DNA of 46,975 bases from NCBI GenBank assembly GCA_050730675.1, contig JBOHNM010000010.1:1-46975 (forward strand), read 5' to 3'. Made by a program: the position numbers and the translations under genes. The notes beneath the pieces were generated by a model that saw only the letters and a list, made by a program, of their open reading frames with translations, was not told where the DNA came from and ran no database searches. This document shows, piece after piece, positions 34,648 to 43,905 of this stretch. Source of the DNA: JBOHNM01 sp050730675. GTDB lineage: Bacteria > Planctomycetota > Phycisphaerae > Phycisphaerales > UBA1924. Position 1 is the stretch's first letter; each line of letters starts with the position of its first letter.

Positions 34648-35454
34648 TCACGCCAGCGCCGAGTCGGTCCTGGCCATCGCCAGCCGCAGCATGCCGCTGT
34701 AGCCGCGGGTCTGCACCATGTACGCCTGCAGGTTCGATCCCGGGCACTCGGTGCTGCGGATCTCCTGGTGCGTGTAGACGCGGGTGATGGGCACGCGGAA
34801 GCGGCGCATCTGCTCCGCGACGAAGCGATCGAGCGTGGCCTTCTGCGCGGCGGTCGGCCGCTGCAGGTTGTAGTTGCCCAGGCACATGATGCCGAGGTTG
34901 TGCTCGTTGTTGAACTCAACGTGCGCGCCCTGATACCTCACATCGCGCCCTTCCCAGACACGCCCGGCCGGGTCGATTACGTAGTGGTAACCAATGTCGG
35001 CCCAGAGTGAGCCGTCCCGCGCCTTGCGCTGGGTGTGCGAATTGCGGACCGACTCGATGCGCGACGCCGCGGAAGATTGGTCGGTGCTATTGAACGCGCC
35101 CATCCCGTCGTGGTGCACAGTGATGCGATCGATGCCGTTCATGGGCACGATGTTGTTCATCCGCGCCACGCCCATCTTGGCCCACGCGCTGCGGGGCAGT
35201 ACCGACATCGAGCCGGTCGTCGGCACGGTGGGGATCTGCGGCGGCGCCGACACCACGGTCGGCGTGGGGCGGTAGGGCGCCGGCGGCATCGGCGGCGGCG
35301 GCGAGTTGCCCGGCCAGTTCAGGGGCACATCGTTCGCGGCGACGTCGGACCCGCCGGTCGCGCAGCCCGCAAGCGTGACAAGGCCGAGGGCCATGCCACC
35401 CTCGAGAAGCGAACGCCGGGAAAGTTCAAGTTTCACAGCAGATAGATCGGACAT
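34648..35454 (-). CDS. N-acetylmuramoyl-L-alanine amidase (PGRP/amidase_2), Tat lipoprotein
   Basis: 268 residues. The N-terminus combines a Tat-like SRRSLLEGG (12-20) with a lipobox LAGC (Cys31). A Pro-rich linker (50-80) leads to the amidase domain: ITVHHDGMG (H114/H115), DIGYHYVIDPAGRVWEGR, LGIMCLGNYN, YTHQEIRSTECPG (H229, C237). H-H-C is the zinc set of amidase_2/PGRP enzymes, which cleave the bond between N-acetylmuramic acid and L-alanine in peptidoglycan. It is likely anchored outside the cytoplasmic membrane or in the outer membrane. The ATG at 35454 gives a complete signal. Confidence 0.93.
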   Translation of the reverse strand: MSDLSAVKLELSRRSLLEGGMALGLVTLAGCATGGSDVAANDVPLNWPGNSPPPPMPPAPYRPTPTVVSAPPQIPTVPTTGSMSVLPRSAWAKMGVARMNNIVPMNGIDRITVHHDGMGAFNSTDQSSAASRIESVRNSHTQRKARDGSLWADIGYHYVIDPAGRVWEGRDVRYQGAHVEFNNEHNLGIMCLGNYNLQRPTAAQKATLDRFVAEQMRRFRVPITRVYTHQEIRSTECPGSNLQAYMVQTRGYSGMLRLAMARTDSALA

Positions 35455-35604
35455 GGCGCGGTCCGGGCTTCAAGTTCCACCAAGGTCCGAGAGTGTACCG
35501 GGCCAACACTCGGGCGCACAGCATCTTGCCCGCCGCGCAGACAGATTGATCGCCCGCTATTCCTGCGAGCGGCGTCGGTTCGGGGTTCTCCCGGCGCAAC
35601 GGAC

Positions 35605-36477
35605 TCAGCGAACGGAGGCGACCAGGTACGACACGTGCGACCGGCACGCTTCTCCATGGGCCTTGGCCCGGAAGACGCCGTTGCCGCCCCCCTTGCCGTC
35701 GTCCCCTTCCCAATAGACCGCGACGTTCCCGAACCCCGCCTCGTGGAGGATGTCACGCAGCTCGGGCATGCTCCACATCCGCCAGTGGTAAGTGAACGCG
35801 TTGGTCAGGCGGGTGCCGTCGCGGAACTCGAAGTGGATGCGGCAGAGGTAGTCACCGCTGATCGGGTCGTATTTCGCCTGGTCCCAGACATAGGTGAACC
35901 CGGCGAAGCGCGTCCGCTCGCGCATCTCCACCTGCACATCCGACCCCCCGAGGTGGTCGAGGATGAACACACCCCCTGGCCGCAGGGCCCGGCGGACCTT
36001 TCGGAAGTAGTCGAGCATGGCTTCCCGCTGTTTGAAGACCCAGTAGGAGAAATTCAGGGCCAGCACGGCCTCCACCTTCGGGCCACTCACCAACCTGGGC
36101 GACAGCACGTTGTCGCAGAGCAGCGTCAACCGCGACCGCTGCTCGTCGGTCAAGTCTTTGGTGTTGCGTCTGGACTGGACGAGCACGGTGTCGCGGTGCA
36201 GGTCTACGCCGATGGCCCGGTTGCCCTGGCGACGCTTCACCCAGGTCGCGGCGATGTACGCCGTGCCGCAGAAGTCCTCCCGGATCAGCGTCGGGCACGG
36301 ACGTTTCCGTTCGCGGCAGACCTTTTCGAGGAACTCGAGTTCGGAGTCCGGATCTTGAACTGAACCTTGGTACAAGGCGTACCGGTCGGCGGTTCGGGCG
36401 GTCAACGCGGGGCGCTTCTTGCGCGGCGAGGGCTTGGCTGCGGGCTTCCGGCGGCGGGACGTCGGGGTCTTCGGCAT
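35605..36477 (-). CDS. class I SAM-dependent methyltransferase
   Basis: 290 residues. A basic N-terminus (about 1-27, SRRRKPAAKPSPRKKRP) is followed by a Rossmann methyltransferase: REDFCGTAYIAATWVKRR (motif I region), AIGVDLHRDTV, LALNFSYWVFKQREAMLDYF, RRALRPGGVFILDHLGG, then a substrate-binding C-terminal part (FRDGTRLTNAFTYHWRMWSM). The substrate is unknown; the layout suggests a small molecule. The basic tail could contact nucleic acid or be disordered. It lies 150 bp upstream of the amidase on the same strand and is divergent from ugd. Confidence 0.88.
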   Translation of the reverse strand: MPKTPTSRRRKPAAKPSPRKKRPALTARTADRYALYQGSVQDPDSELEFLEKVCRERKRPCPTLIREDFCGTAYIAATWVKRRQGNRAIGVDLHRDTVLVQSRRNTKDLTDEQRSRLTLLCDNVLSPRLVSGPKVEAVLALNFSYWVFKQREAMLDYFRKVRRALRPGGVFILDHLGGSDVQVEMRERTRFAGFTYVWDQAKYDPISGDYLCRIHFEFRDGTRLTNAFTYHWRMWSMPELRDILHEAGFGNVAVYWEGDDGKGGGNGVFRAKAHGEACRSHVSYLVASVR

Positions 36478-36603
36478 AGGGCGGGGAATCTAGCCGGGCC
36501 GGGTGAAGCTTGCGCAGGGCTTGGACGATCTGATTCCCTCGGTCGTCGCGTCGGACGGGGTGCGCTTACAGTCTGCCCCTCACGTCCGAGAAGGAGCGGT
36601 TTT

Positions 36604-37959
36604 ATGCGTTTGAGCATGGTCGGAACGGGCTACGTCGGGCTGGTCACAGGCGTCTGCCTCGCCAACACAGGCAACGATGTGGCGTGCCTCGACGTCGATG
36701 CTCGCAAGGTCGAGATGATGCGTGCCGGCAAGAGCCCGATCTACGAGCCCGGGCTCGACGAGCTGCTCGACCGCAACATCAAGGCCGGACGCCTCCACTT
36801 CACCACCGACGCCTGGGCGGCCCACAAGGACGCCGACATGATCTTCATCTGCGTCGGCACGCCCTCCGACGAGCGCGGCCACACCGACCTGAAGTACGTG
36901 GACTCCGCCGCCGACGCCATCGCCGAGGTGCTGATCAAGCTCGGCCCCTCGCAGAAGCCCAAGGTCGTCGTCGTCAAGAGCACAGTCCCCGTCGGCACGA
37001 CGTTCCGCGTACGCGACCGCATCCGGGCCAAGGTCGGCCCGTCGATCCCGTTCGAGGTCGCCGACAACCCTGAGTTCCTGAAAGAGGGCGCGGCGATCGA
37101 CGACTTCAACAAGCCTGACCGTGTGGTCGTCGGCGTCGAGAACGATCGTGCCGCTCAGGCCATGCGCGACCTCTACGACCCGTTCGTCCGCAACGGCCAC
37201 CCCATCCACGTGATGGATGTCCTCTCTGCCGAGATGGTCAAGTACGCCTCCAACGCGATGCTCGCGTGCAAGATCAGCTTCATCAATGAGATGGCCAACC
37301 TCTGCGAGGCGTACGGCGCCGATGTCGGCAAGGTCCGCGAGGGTATGTGCGCCGACAAGCGCATCGGCAACCAGTTCCTTTACCCGGGCCTCGGGTACGG
37401 TGGCTCCTGCTTCCCCAAGGACACCCTCGCTTGCATCATGATGGGCGAGAAGGCCGGCGTCCCCACGCCGGTGAACAAGGCCGTGCACGACCTGAACCAG
37501 GCGCAGCGCGACCGCTTCTTCGCCAAGATCATGGGCCACTTCGGCGGCAAGTCCGCCGCGGGCGGGCTCAGCGGCAAGACGCTGGGCTTCTGGGGCATCG
37601 CCTTCAAGCCTCGCACCGACGACATCCGCGAGGCACCGTCGATCACGCTCATGCGCAAGGCGCTGGGAATGGGCGCGAAGGTCAAGGCCTTCGACCCCGT
37701 CGCCAACGAGAACGCCCGCGCCGAGCTTGGCGACGCGTTCTCCATCGTCGATGACCTCTACGCCGCGGCCGAGGGGGCCGATGCGCTGGTCGTCTGCACC
37801 GACTGGGATGAGTTCAAGAGCCCCAACTGGGAGAAGCTCGCCAAGCTCATGAAGGGCAAGGTAATCTTCGACGGACGGAACCTCTACCGGCCGGCAACGA
37901 TGCGCGAGAACGGGTTTGCACACTACTCGGTTGGGCGGGCGGCGGTGACTGGCAAGTGA
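36604..37959 (+). CDS. ugd: UDP-glucose 6-dehydrogenase
   Basis: 451 residues. It oxidises UDP-glucose twice with NAD to UDP-glucuronate, a precursor of acidic polysaccharides and nucleotide sugars. Visible: GTGYVG dinucleotide-binding motif (7-12), VKSTVPVGT, NPEFLKEGAAI, YASNAMLACKISFINEMA, and the catalytic Cys269 in GLGYGGSCFPKD, then LGFWGIAFKPRTDDIREAPS. The length is normal. The ATG at 36604 has AAGGAG 7 nt upstream. It is followed by the DNA methyltransferase gene after a 34-bp gap holding a perfect palindrome. GDP-mannose dehydrogenase is a less likely alternative. Confidence 0.94.
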   Translation: MRLSMVGTGYVGLVTGVCLANTGNDVACLDVDARKVEMMRAGKSPIYEPGLDELLDRNIKAGRLHFTTDAWAAHKDADMIFICVGTPSDERGHTDLKYVDSAADAIAEVLIKLGPSQKPKVVVVKSTVPVGTTFRVRDRIRAKVGPSIPFEVADNPEFLKEGAAIDDFNKPDRVVVGVENDRAAQAMRDLYDPFVRNGHPIHVMDVLSAEMVKYASNAMLACKISFINEMANLCEAYGADVGKVREGMCADKRIGNQFLYPGLGYGGSCFPKDTLACIMMGEKAGVPTPVNKAVHDLNQAQRDRFFAKIMGHFGGKSAAGGLSGKTLGFWGIAFKPRTDDIREAPSITLMRKALGMGAKVKAFDPVANENARAELGDAFSIVDDLYAAAEGADALVVCTDWDEFKSPNWEKLAKLMKGKVIFDGRNLYRPATMRENGFAHYSVGRAAVTGK

Positions 37960-37964
37960 TGCCG

Positions 37965-37978
37965 GGTTCGATCGAACC
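37965..37978. promoter_or_regulatory. 14-bp perfect palindrome before the DNA methyltransferase
   Basis: GGTTCGATCGAACC, a perfect palindrome. It is followed by a -10-like TATCAT (37981-37986) and the GTG start at 37994, leaving almost no leader. Position suggests an operator; it contains a GATC site. Inference only. Confidence 0.4.
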
Positions 37979-37993
37979 TGTATCATCAGGCGC

Positions 37994-38758
37994 GTGAGCA
38001 ACTCGCCAGTCCAGATCACCCGCGCCGACTGGCTCCTCGCCGCGCCCACGCTCCCCCCCGCGTCCATCGATCTTCTCTACGCCGACCCGCCATTCAACAC
38101 CGGCGCGGCCAAGCGCACGCCGCCCGGCGCGAGGAAGGCCGGTCGCATCATCGACGCGACTTACGCGGACCGCTTCGGCTCCTCAACGGCGTTTGTCGAC
38201 TGGCTGCGCGAGCGCCTGACCGCCACGCTCCCGGCCCTCAAGCCGTCGGCCAACATTCTGATCCACATTGATTGGCGCACCAGCCACCGCGTGCGCGTAC
38301 TCCTCGACGAGTTGCTCGGTGAGGATTGCTTCGTCAACCACCTGATCTGGTGCTACGGCCTGGGCGGCAGCTCGCCGCGGCGTTTCGCCCGCAAGCACGA
38401 CGACATCCTGCTCTACTGCCTCGACCCGCGCAAGGCGTATTTCAAGGCCCCGCGCGTCGCCGCCACCAGCCGCCGGATGCAGGGGCAATCCAAGAAAGCA
38501 ACCGACGTGCTTGACATCCCCTCGATCAACAACATGGCCCGCGAGCGCACCGGCTACCCGACGCAGAAGCCGCTGGCGCTGCTCGAGTTGCTCATCGGCG
38601 CCTGCTGCCCGCCGGGTGGAGTCGTTCTCGACCCATGCTGCGGCAGCGGCACCACGCTCGTCGCCACGGCCTCGCTCGGGCGCGGCGCGATCGGCTTTGA
38701 TCTCAGTCCTGCTGCCGTGCGACTCGCCCGCCAACGCCTCGATGCCTCCAGTCGCTAG
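37994..38758 (+). CDS. site-specific DNA methyltransferase (beta-class, orphan)
   Basis: 254 residues. The catalytic DPPF (31-34) near the N-terminus and the SAM-binding DPCCGSGTT near the C-terminus (about 213-221) give the beta-class order, which covers adenine-N6 and cytosine-N4 enzymes; DPPF favours adenine-N6. Other matches: TGYPTQKPLALLELLI, LIWCYGLGGSSPRRFARKHD. No restriction endonuclease gene is adjacent, so it looks like an orphan regulatory or defence-remnant methyltransferase. The target sequence cannot be read from the protein. The GTG at 37994 follows the -10-like TATCAT by only 7 nt, hinting at a leaderless transcript. Confidence 0.9.
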   Translation: MSNSPVQITRADWLLAAPTLPPASIDLLYADPPFNTGAAKRTPPGARKAGRIIDATYADRFGSSTAFVDWLRERLTATLPALKPSANILIHIDWRTSHRVRVLLDELLGEDCFVNHLIWCYGLGGSSPRRFARKHDDILLYCLDPRKAYFKAPRVAATSRRMQGQSKKATDVLDIPSINNMARERTGYPTQKPLALLELLIGACCPPGGVVLDPCCGSGTTLVATASLGRGAIGFDLSPAAVRLARQRLDASSR

Positions 38759-38769
38759 ACTCCCGGCAG

Positions 38770-39474
38770 ATGTTCAAGTGGCTGGCCCGCCAATACGCCA
38801 AGCGCATCGTCAACATCAACGTCAACATCATCGTTGCCGGGCTGGTCGCCATGTCGCTCGGCACGGTCCCGGTCCACCTGTCGCGCTACCTCGGTGTCAC
38901 CGACGACGAGCACATCAAGATCAAGATCATCTTCTTCGCCTCCGACTGGCTCTTCGACCTCATCGTCGTGGTCGGTCTGCACTGGCTCGCCAACCACATG
39001 CCCAAGCGATACGCCCGCACACGCAAGGTGATCGCCAAGGCCGAAGACATCGTCGAAGATGCGCCGCCGCCGACCCCGTTCCTCAAGGACACCGCGCTGC
39101 TGCAACTCCAGCGGGCGCTGCTGAGCCTCTTCCTCTACCCGGCGGCGTGGTTCCTCATGTCGCGGTTCCTTGACCTCGGCATGGCGCGGGAATTGGCGAG
39201 CATCTGCTCGATGATCCTCGCCATCTGCATGACGCGCGTCATCCACACGATCTGGCTGATCCGCATCGACCGCCGGGCCTTGGAAGAGTGGCAGCGCACC
39301 AAGGCGCAGCGCCTGGCGGCCCACACCGCCGAGCGTGCGGCGATCGAAGCCAAGGCCGCGGCGAAAGCCGCCGCGGGCGCAGCACTATCGAGCGCCACAC
39401 CCGATGAGCACACTTCCAACGACAACGGCTCACCGTCAAGTCCACGAAAGACCGCCGGCCAAGAAAAGCAATGA
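38770..39474 (+). CDS. hypothetical membrane protein
   Basis: 234 residues, family not recognised. About four hydrophobic segments (roughly 18-36, 60-77, 105-125, 140-165) are separated by charged loops; the first loop is acidic/basic (TDDEHIKIK) and the C-terminal third is Ala/Lys-rich and probably disordered (KAAAKAAAGAA). It starts 12 bp after the methyltransferase stop with only a weak GGCAG ribosome site, so co-transcription with the methyltransferase is likely. No catalytic motif seen. Confidence 0.7.
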   Translation: MFKWLARQYAKRIVNINVNIIVAGLVAMSLGTVPVHLSRYLGVTDDEHIKIKIIFFASDWLFDLIVVVGLHWLANHMPKRYARTRKVIAKAEDIVEDAPPPTPFLKDTALLQLQRALLSLFLYPAAWFLMSRFLDLGMARELASICSMILAICMTRVIHTIWLIRIDRRALEEWQRTKAQRLAAHTAERAAIEAKAAAKAAAGAALSSATPDEHTSNDNGSPSSPRKTAGQEKQ

Positions 39475-39562
39475 TCGGATGCTGTTTGCCCCGCTGATCG
39501 CCCTCTCGTCGAGGGGTCTGTGCGCGCCTCGTCTTCGCGCTCTCTGCCCCTAACCTGCCCCC

Positions 39563-41590
39563 ATGTGCGGCATCGCGGGCATCGTGCGCATCACTTTGGC
39601 GGCAGACGCCGCCGCGCGCCGCCACGCCCTGACACGCCCGCACACTGACGCGATTCCCGAAACCTGGCTCGACATTCTCGACGCCTCTATCCGACGCCGC
39701 GGGCCCGACGGCCAGGGTCGCTTTCGTGATCGCGCGATCCGCGGCGACGGCGCGATCATCGATGTCGCCATCGTGCACCGCCGTCTCGCCATCCTCGACC
39801 CGGCGTGCGGCGCTCAACCGATGGTGTCGCAAGTTGCCCGCGGCGATCACGCAAGCAGCCCCGAATTCGGCCTTCTCCCCCTCCCCCTCCTCTTCAACGG
39901 TAAGCCGCACGACGCCGTCAGCTACCGTCCGCTCGACCCGACCGGCGACCTCGTCGCCACCGCCTTCAATGGCTGCATCTACAACCACCGCTCTCTCCGC
40001 ACCGAACTCCAAGCCTTCGGCCACATCTTCGCCTCCGACCACAGCGACACCGAAGTCCTCCTCCACGGCACTCGCCAGTGGGGCGAACGCCTCCACGAGT
40101 ACCTCGACGGCATGTACGCCTATGCCGTCTGGTCGCGCCGTGACGCGTCGCTACTACTCGCTCGCGACCCGGCGGGCGAAAAGCCGCTATATGTCGCCGC
40201 GCTCGAGCCGGGTGTTTGCGCTTTCGGATCATCTCCGGCAGGGTTGCTCAAGGTAACGCATGCCACCGGGGCACCGGTGACCATCGACCAATCGGGCCTC
40301 ATCCTCTGGCTCAAGCACGGCTACTGGCCGCGCATGCCTGTCGCAGGTCTGACCGAGATCACTCCAGGAACGTGCCACCGCTTCGAGACCGACGGCCCGC
40401 GCCACGTCTCGACAACCTCACGCTCGGCCGCTTCAACCACAGCACCCTTCGACGCCGCCCGCGTCGAGTCCCTCCTCGATGCCGCCATCGACTCGCGCCT
40501 CGACGCCGACGTGCCGATCGGCTGCTTCCTCTCCGGCGGCGTCGATTCCTCGATCGTTGCGGCCCTCGCCCATCGCGCGATGCTCCGCCACGGCCGGCGT
40601 CTGCGCACCTTCACGGTGCAGATGCCCGACGCCCGCATGGACGAAACGCCCTTCGCCAACGCCGTCGCGGCCCACCTGGGCACAGACCACGCCGTGCTTG
40701 CCTGCCGCCAGACCGGCGCGGCCGATCTCGAGTCGCTTATTGCACAACTCGGCCTGCCTTTCGGCGACAGCTCGCTCCTCCCCACGCACTGGGTCTCCGC
40801 CGCGGCACGCGAGCACGTCACCGTCGCACTCGGCGGCGACGGCGGCGATGAACTTTTCGCCGGCTACAACCGCTACTTCGCCCAGCGCGCCATGCACCGC
40901 CTGCGCGTTCTCAACCCCGCCCTCCGCGCACTGCCCGCGTGGTCGGTCCGCCTTCTGCACGGCAACCTCGCCCGCGTCGCCAACGCGGCTCGCAACAACG
41001 GCTACCACGACATCCTCACCATTTTCCGCACGCCTCAGCTCCGCGAACTTGTGCCATCGCGGGACCTCGACGCAATCCTCCGCGACGCCTACGCCCCGCG
41101 CCCCGTCGAGAGCGACGCCCGTCACGATGACTTCGCCCACTACCTCCCCGAAGATCTCATGCGCAAGGTGGACACCGCGGCCATGGCCGTCGCCCTCGAA
41201 GTCCGTGCTCCGCTGCTCTCGCGTTCACTTGTCGATGCCGCCCTCGGCGCTCCGCTCAGCGCTGTCGAAGCCGGCGAGGGCCGCAAGGGCCTCCTCCGCC
41301 AGGTCGCCCGACACCTCGTCCCGCCACAGGCCGTTGACCGCCGCAAGCAGGGATTCGGCGTCCCGGTCGGCCGCTGGTTCCGCTCCGATTTCGGCGGCAT
41401 GCGCACGCTCCTCCGCGACCGCCTGGGCTCCCGCGAGCCCTTCGGCCCTCCATCGCTGGGAATCAATATCCACCTCCCCAAGGTCCGCAAATTGCTCGAC
41501 GACCACGCCGCCGAACACCAGGACCACGGCCAGCGTCTGTACATGCTCCTGGTTCTGTCCCTCTGGACCGACACGCTCGCGAAGCCCTGA
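39563..41590 (+). CDS. asnB: asparagine synthase (glutamine-hydrolysing)
   Basis: 675 residues. The N-terminal glutaminase begins MCGIAGIV with the nucleophile Cys2 and contains RRGPDGQG, VHRRLAILD, NGCIYNH and RDPAGEKPLY (about 201-210). The C-terminal ATP-dependent synthetase has SGGVDSS (324-330), GGDGGDELFAGYNRY, and the late LEVRAPLLSRSLVD, RKQGFGVPVGRWF. It would convert aspartate and glutamine to asparagine, or a related amide in exopolysaccharide clusters. An insert of about 40 residues lies between the RRLAILD and NGCIYNH parts of the glutaminase. The start is fixed by the MCG terminus. Confidence 0.93.
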   Translation: MCGIAGIVRITLAADAAARRHALTRPHTDAIPETWLDILDASIRRRGPDGQGRFRDRAIRGDGAIIDVAIVHRRLAILDPACGAQPMVSQVARGDHASSPEFGLLPLPLLFNGKPHDAVSYRPLDPTGDLVATAFNGCIYNHRSLRTELQAFGHIFASDHSDTEVLLHGTRQWGERLHEYLDGMYAYAVWSRRDASLLLARDPAGEKPLYVAALEPGVCAFGSSPAGLLKVTHATGAPVTIDQSGLILWLKHGYWPRMPVAGLTEITPGTCHRFETDGPRHVSTTSRSAASTTAPFDAARVESLLDAAIDSRLDADVPIGCFLSGGVDSSIVAALAHRAMLRHGRRLRTFTVQMPDARMDETPFANAVAAHLGTDHAVLACRQTGAADLESLIAQLGLPFGDSSLLPTHWVSAAAREHVTVALGGDGGDELFAGYNRYFAQRAMHRLRVLNPALRALPAWSVRLLHGNLARVANAARNNGYHDILTIFRTPQLRELVPSRDLDAILRDAYAPRPVESDARHDDFAHYLPEDLMRKVDTAAMAVALEVRAPLLSRSLVDAALGAPLSAVEAGEGRKGLLRQVARHLVPPQAVDRRKQGFGVPVGRWFRSDFGGMRTLLRDRLGSREPFGPPSLGINIHLPKVRKLLDDHAAEHQDHGQRLYMLLVLSLWTDTLAKP

Positions 41591-41684
41591 TACTCGCGCT
41601 TTCGACTGCCTCTCCCACTCCGTACTTTGTCCCTCCATCCTTCTGCCCCTTTGTCCCCTCCGCTGCCTCTCCCTACCCTGTGCC

Positions 41685-42719
41685 ATGGCCGCCCTGCTCG
41701 ATATTCCCGCCGACCTTGAGCCCATGCAAGCCCTCCTCGGCCGCACGCTGATCCGTGTCCAATCGCGCGTGGCCGAGCAGCTCCGCTCCGACCTTCCGCC
41801 CGTCCAACGCCTCACCCGCTATGTCGAGCGGTACCACGGCAAGATGATCCGACCGATGCTCACGGTCCTCGCGGGCCTCGCGTGCGACCCCCGTGCCGCC
41901 GAAGCCGATCTCGCCGACGACCTCGTCTCCGACTCCCACATCACCATCGCCTCGGTCTGCGAGATGGTCCATCTCGCCACCCTCGTCCACGACGATGTTC
42001 TCGACGAGGCCGACACCCGCCGCAAGGCCGACACCGTCAACCGCCTCCACGGCAACGAGGCCGCCGTCATCCTCGGCGACTATCTCTTCTCCGCCGCCTT
42101 CCACCTCTGCTCCAGCCTCGGTGACCGCGATGCAGCCCTCGCCATCGCCCAGGTCGGCATGACTCTCTGCGCCGGCGAACTCCTCCAACTCCACCACCGC
42201 GGCAACTTCTCTCTCGACGAACCGACCTACTTCACCATCGTCGAGCGCAAGACCGCCAGCCTCATCGCCGCCGCCGCCCGCCTCGGCGCCAGACACGCTG
42301 GCGCATCGCCCGACGTTGTTGAGCGTTTCGACCGCTTCGGGACGCGCCTCGGCGTCGCCTTCCAGATACAGGACGACCTCCTCGATCTCACCGGCGAGCA
42401 GGACATCGTCGGCAAGTCACTCGGCAAGGACCTCGAGAAAGGCAAGCTGACGCTCCCGCTCATCCACCACCTCGCCGCGGCCACCCCCACCCAACGCGGA
42501 CGCACGCTCCTGCTGCTTGAGGGCGCCGAAGACGCCCACGGCACCCGCCCCGCCGAGTTGCTGGCTGCGATGGAAACCACCGGCTCGGTCGCTCACGCCC
42601 GCGCCACCGCCGAACGTCTGGTGGACGAGGCCCGCGAAGCCCTCACGCCCCTCCACGATTCCCCGTCCAAACGCATGCTGATGCTCATGGCCGACGCGGT
42701 CGTCACGCGGGCGTTCTGA
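41685..42719 (+). CDS. polyprenyl diphosphate synthase
   Basis: 344 residues. Trans-prenyltransferase that extends allylic diphosphates with isopentenyl diphosphate, probably for quinone side chains or undecaprenyl-like lipids. First Asp-rich motif DDVLD (103-107, in HLATLVHDDVLDEAD), RRKADTVNRLHGN, second DDLLD (230-234, in FQIQDDLLDLTG), SLGKDLEKGKLTLPLI. Chain length cannot be predicted reliably. The leader is a long pyrimidine tract with no Shine-Dalgarno, so the ATG at 41685 rests on the family N-terminus. The respiratory chain of this window needs a prenylated quinone. Confidence 0.93.
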   Translation: MAALLDIPADLEPMQALLGRTLIRVQSRVAEQLRSDLPPVQRLTRYVERYHGKMIRPMLTVLAGLACDPRAAEADLADDLVSDSHITIASVCEMVHLATLVHDDVLDEADTRRKADTVNRLHGNEAAVILGDYLFSAAFHLCSSLGDRDAALAIAQVGMTLCAGELLQLHHRGNFSLDEPTYFTIVERKTASLIAAAARLGARHAGASPDVVERFDRFGTRLGVAFQIQDDLLDLTGEQDIVGKSLGKDLEKGKLTLPLIHHLAAATPTQRGRTLLLLEGAEDAHGTRPAELLAAMETTGSVAHARATAERLVDEAREALTPLHDSPSKRMLMLMADAVVTRAF

Positions 42720-42790
42720 GGCGTGAAGAAGCAAATCACAATGAGTCGCCCACCGTTCGTTTTCCGATACACCGTTCATTCACTGCTCGC

Positions 42791-42808
42791 CTGATCGCCT
42801 GTTCGTCT
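42791..42808 (+). repeat. 18-nt dispersed repeat, copy 2
   Basis: Identical to 28485-28502 (CTGATCGCCTGTTCGTCT) and in the same orientation, in the gap between the prenyl synthase and asd genes. The asd start follows within 13 bp. Confidence 0.7.
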
Positions 42809-42820
42809 TGCACTTCACCC

Positions 42821-43876
42821 ATGCTCCCCACCACTGCCATCGTCGGCGCCACCGGCGCAGTCGGCCGCGAAATGCTCACCTGCTTCGAGCAGCGCCGCTT
42901 CAAGCACGGCCCGCTCAAGCTCCTCGCCTCGGCCCGCTCAGCGGGCGCGAAAATCCCCTACCGCGGCGAACAGCTCGCCATCGAGGAACTCACGCCCGAG
43001 TCGCTCAAAGGCGTCCGGCTGGCGCTCTTCTCCGCCAGCTCCGGGATCAGCAAGCAGTTCGGCCCCACCGCCGCGGCGCAGGGCACGGTGATCGTGGACA
43101 ACTCCTCGGCCTTCCGCATGGACCCCAAGATCGCGCTGGTGGTCCCCGAAGTGAACCCGCAGCACCTGCCGAAAATCGGCCCGACCGACGGCGTGATCAT
43201 CGCCAACCCCAACTGCTCGACGATCATCGCGCTGGTCGCGCTGACGCCCATCCACAAGGCCTTCGGCATCGAGCGCTTTGTCGCCGCCACCTACCAGGCC
43301 GCCAGCGGCGCCGGCGCTCAGGCCATGGAAGAACTCTCGCACCAGACGCGCGAGGTCCTCGCCGGTCGCCCGGCCCAGCCCAGGATCTTCCACGAGCCCT
43401 ACGCCTTCAACCTCTTCAGCCACAACAGTGCGGTGGACCCCGTCACGGGCATGAACGTCGAAGAGCAGAAGATGATCGCCGAGACGCACAAGATGTGGGG
43501 CGACTCGTCGGTCCGCATCAGCGCCACCTGCGTCCGCGTCCCCGTCCTCCGCGCTCACTGCGAGGCCATCAACATCACCCTCCGTAAGGCCATCACGCTC
43601 GCGCAGCTCCGCGAGTCGCTCGCTGGGGCGCCCGGCCTCCGGATCCTCGACGACCGCAAGAACAACCTCTTCCCCACGCCCCTCAAGGCCTCCGGCCAGG
43701 GCGATGTCCTCGTCGGCCGACTCCGCGCCGACCCCAGCCAGCTCCCCACAGGCACATCACCCGACGCCCCCACCAGGGGCTTCGACCTGTTCGTTGCCGG
43801 CGACCAGCTTCTCAAGGGCGCGGCACTCAACGCCGTCCAGATCGCCGAGCTCATGCTCCCCGAATGCCGCGGCTGA
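42821..43876 (+). CDS. asd: aspartate-semialdehyde dehydrogenase
   Basis: 351 residues. It reduces aspartyl phosphate to aspartate semialdehyde for lysine, diaminopimelate, threonine and methionine. NADP-binding GATGAVGREM (9-18), SSGISKQFGPTAA, VDNSSAFRMD, catalytic Cys132 in NPNCSTI, QAASGAGAQAMEEL, and CVRVPVLRAHCEAI late. The length fits the family. The ATG at 42821 lacks a clear Shine-Dalgarno. A hairpin terminator begins about 30 bp after the stop. Confidence 0.96.
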   Translation: MLPTTAIVGATGAVGREMLTCFEQRRFKHGPLKLLASARSAGAKIPYRGEQLAIEELTPESLKGVRLALFSASSGISKQFGPTAAAQGTVIVDNSSAFRMDPKIALVVPEVNPQHLPKIGPTDGVIIANPNCSTIIALVALTPIHKAFGIERFVAATYQAASGAGAQAMEELSHQTREVLAGRPAQPRIFHEPYAFNLFSHNSAVDPVTGMNVEEQKMIAETHKMWGDSSVRISATCVRVPVLRAHCEAINITLRKAITLAQLRESLAGAPGLRILDDRKNNLFPTPLKASGQGDVLVGRLRADPSQLPTGTSPDAPTRGFDLFVAGDQLLKGAALNAVQIAELMLPECRG

Positions 43877-43905
43877 CCCGCATCCTAATCGCTTCTTCAC
43901 CAATG

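Noticed and set aside
40479..42719. A 746-aa plus-strand frame running through asnB and the prenyl synthase gene
   Set aside because: The first part is a Ser/Arg/Pro-rich shadow of asnB; only the last 344 residues from 41685 are a real protein.
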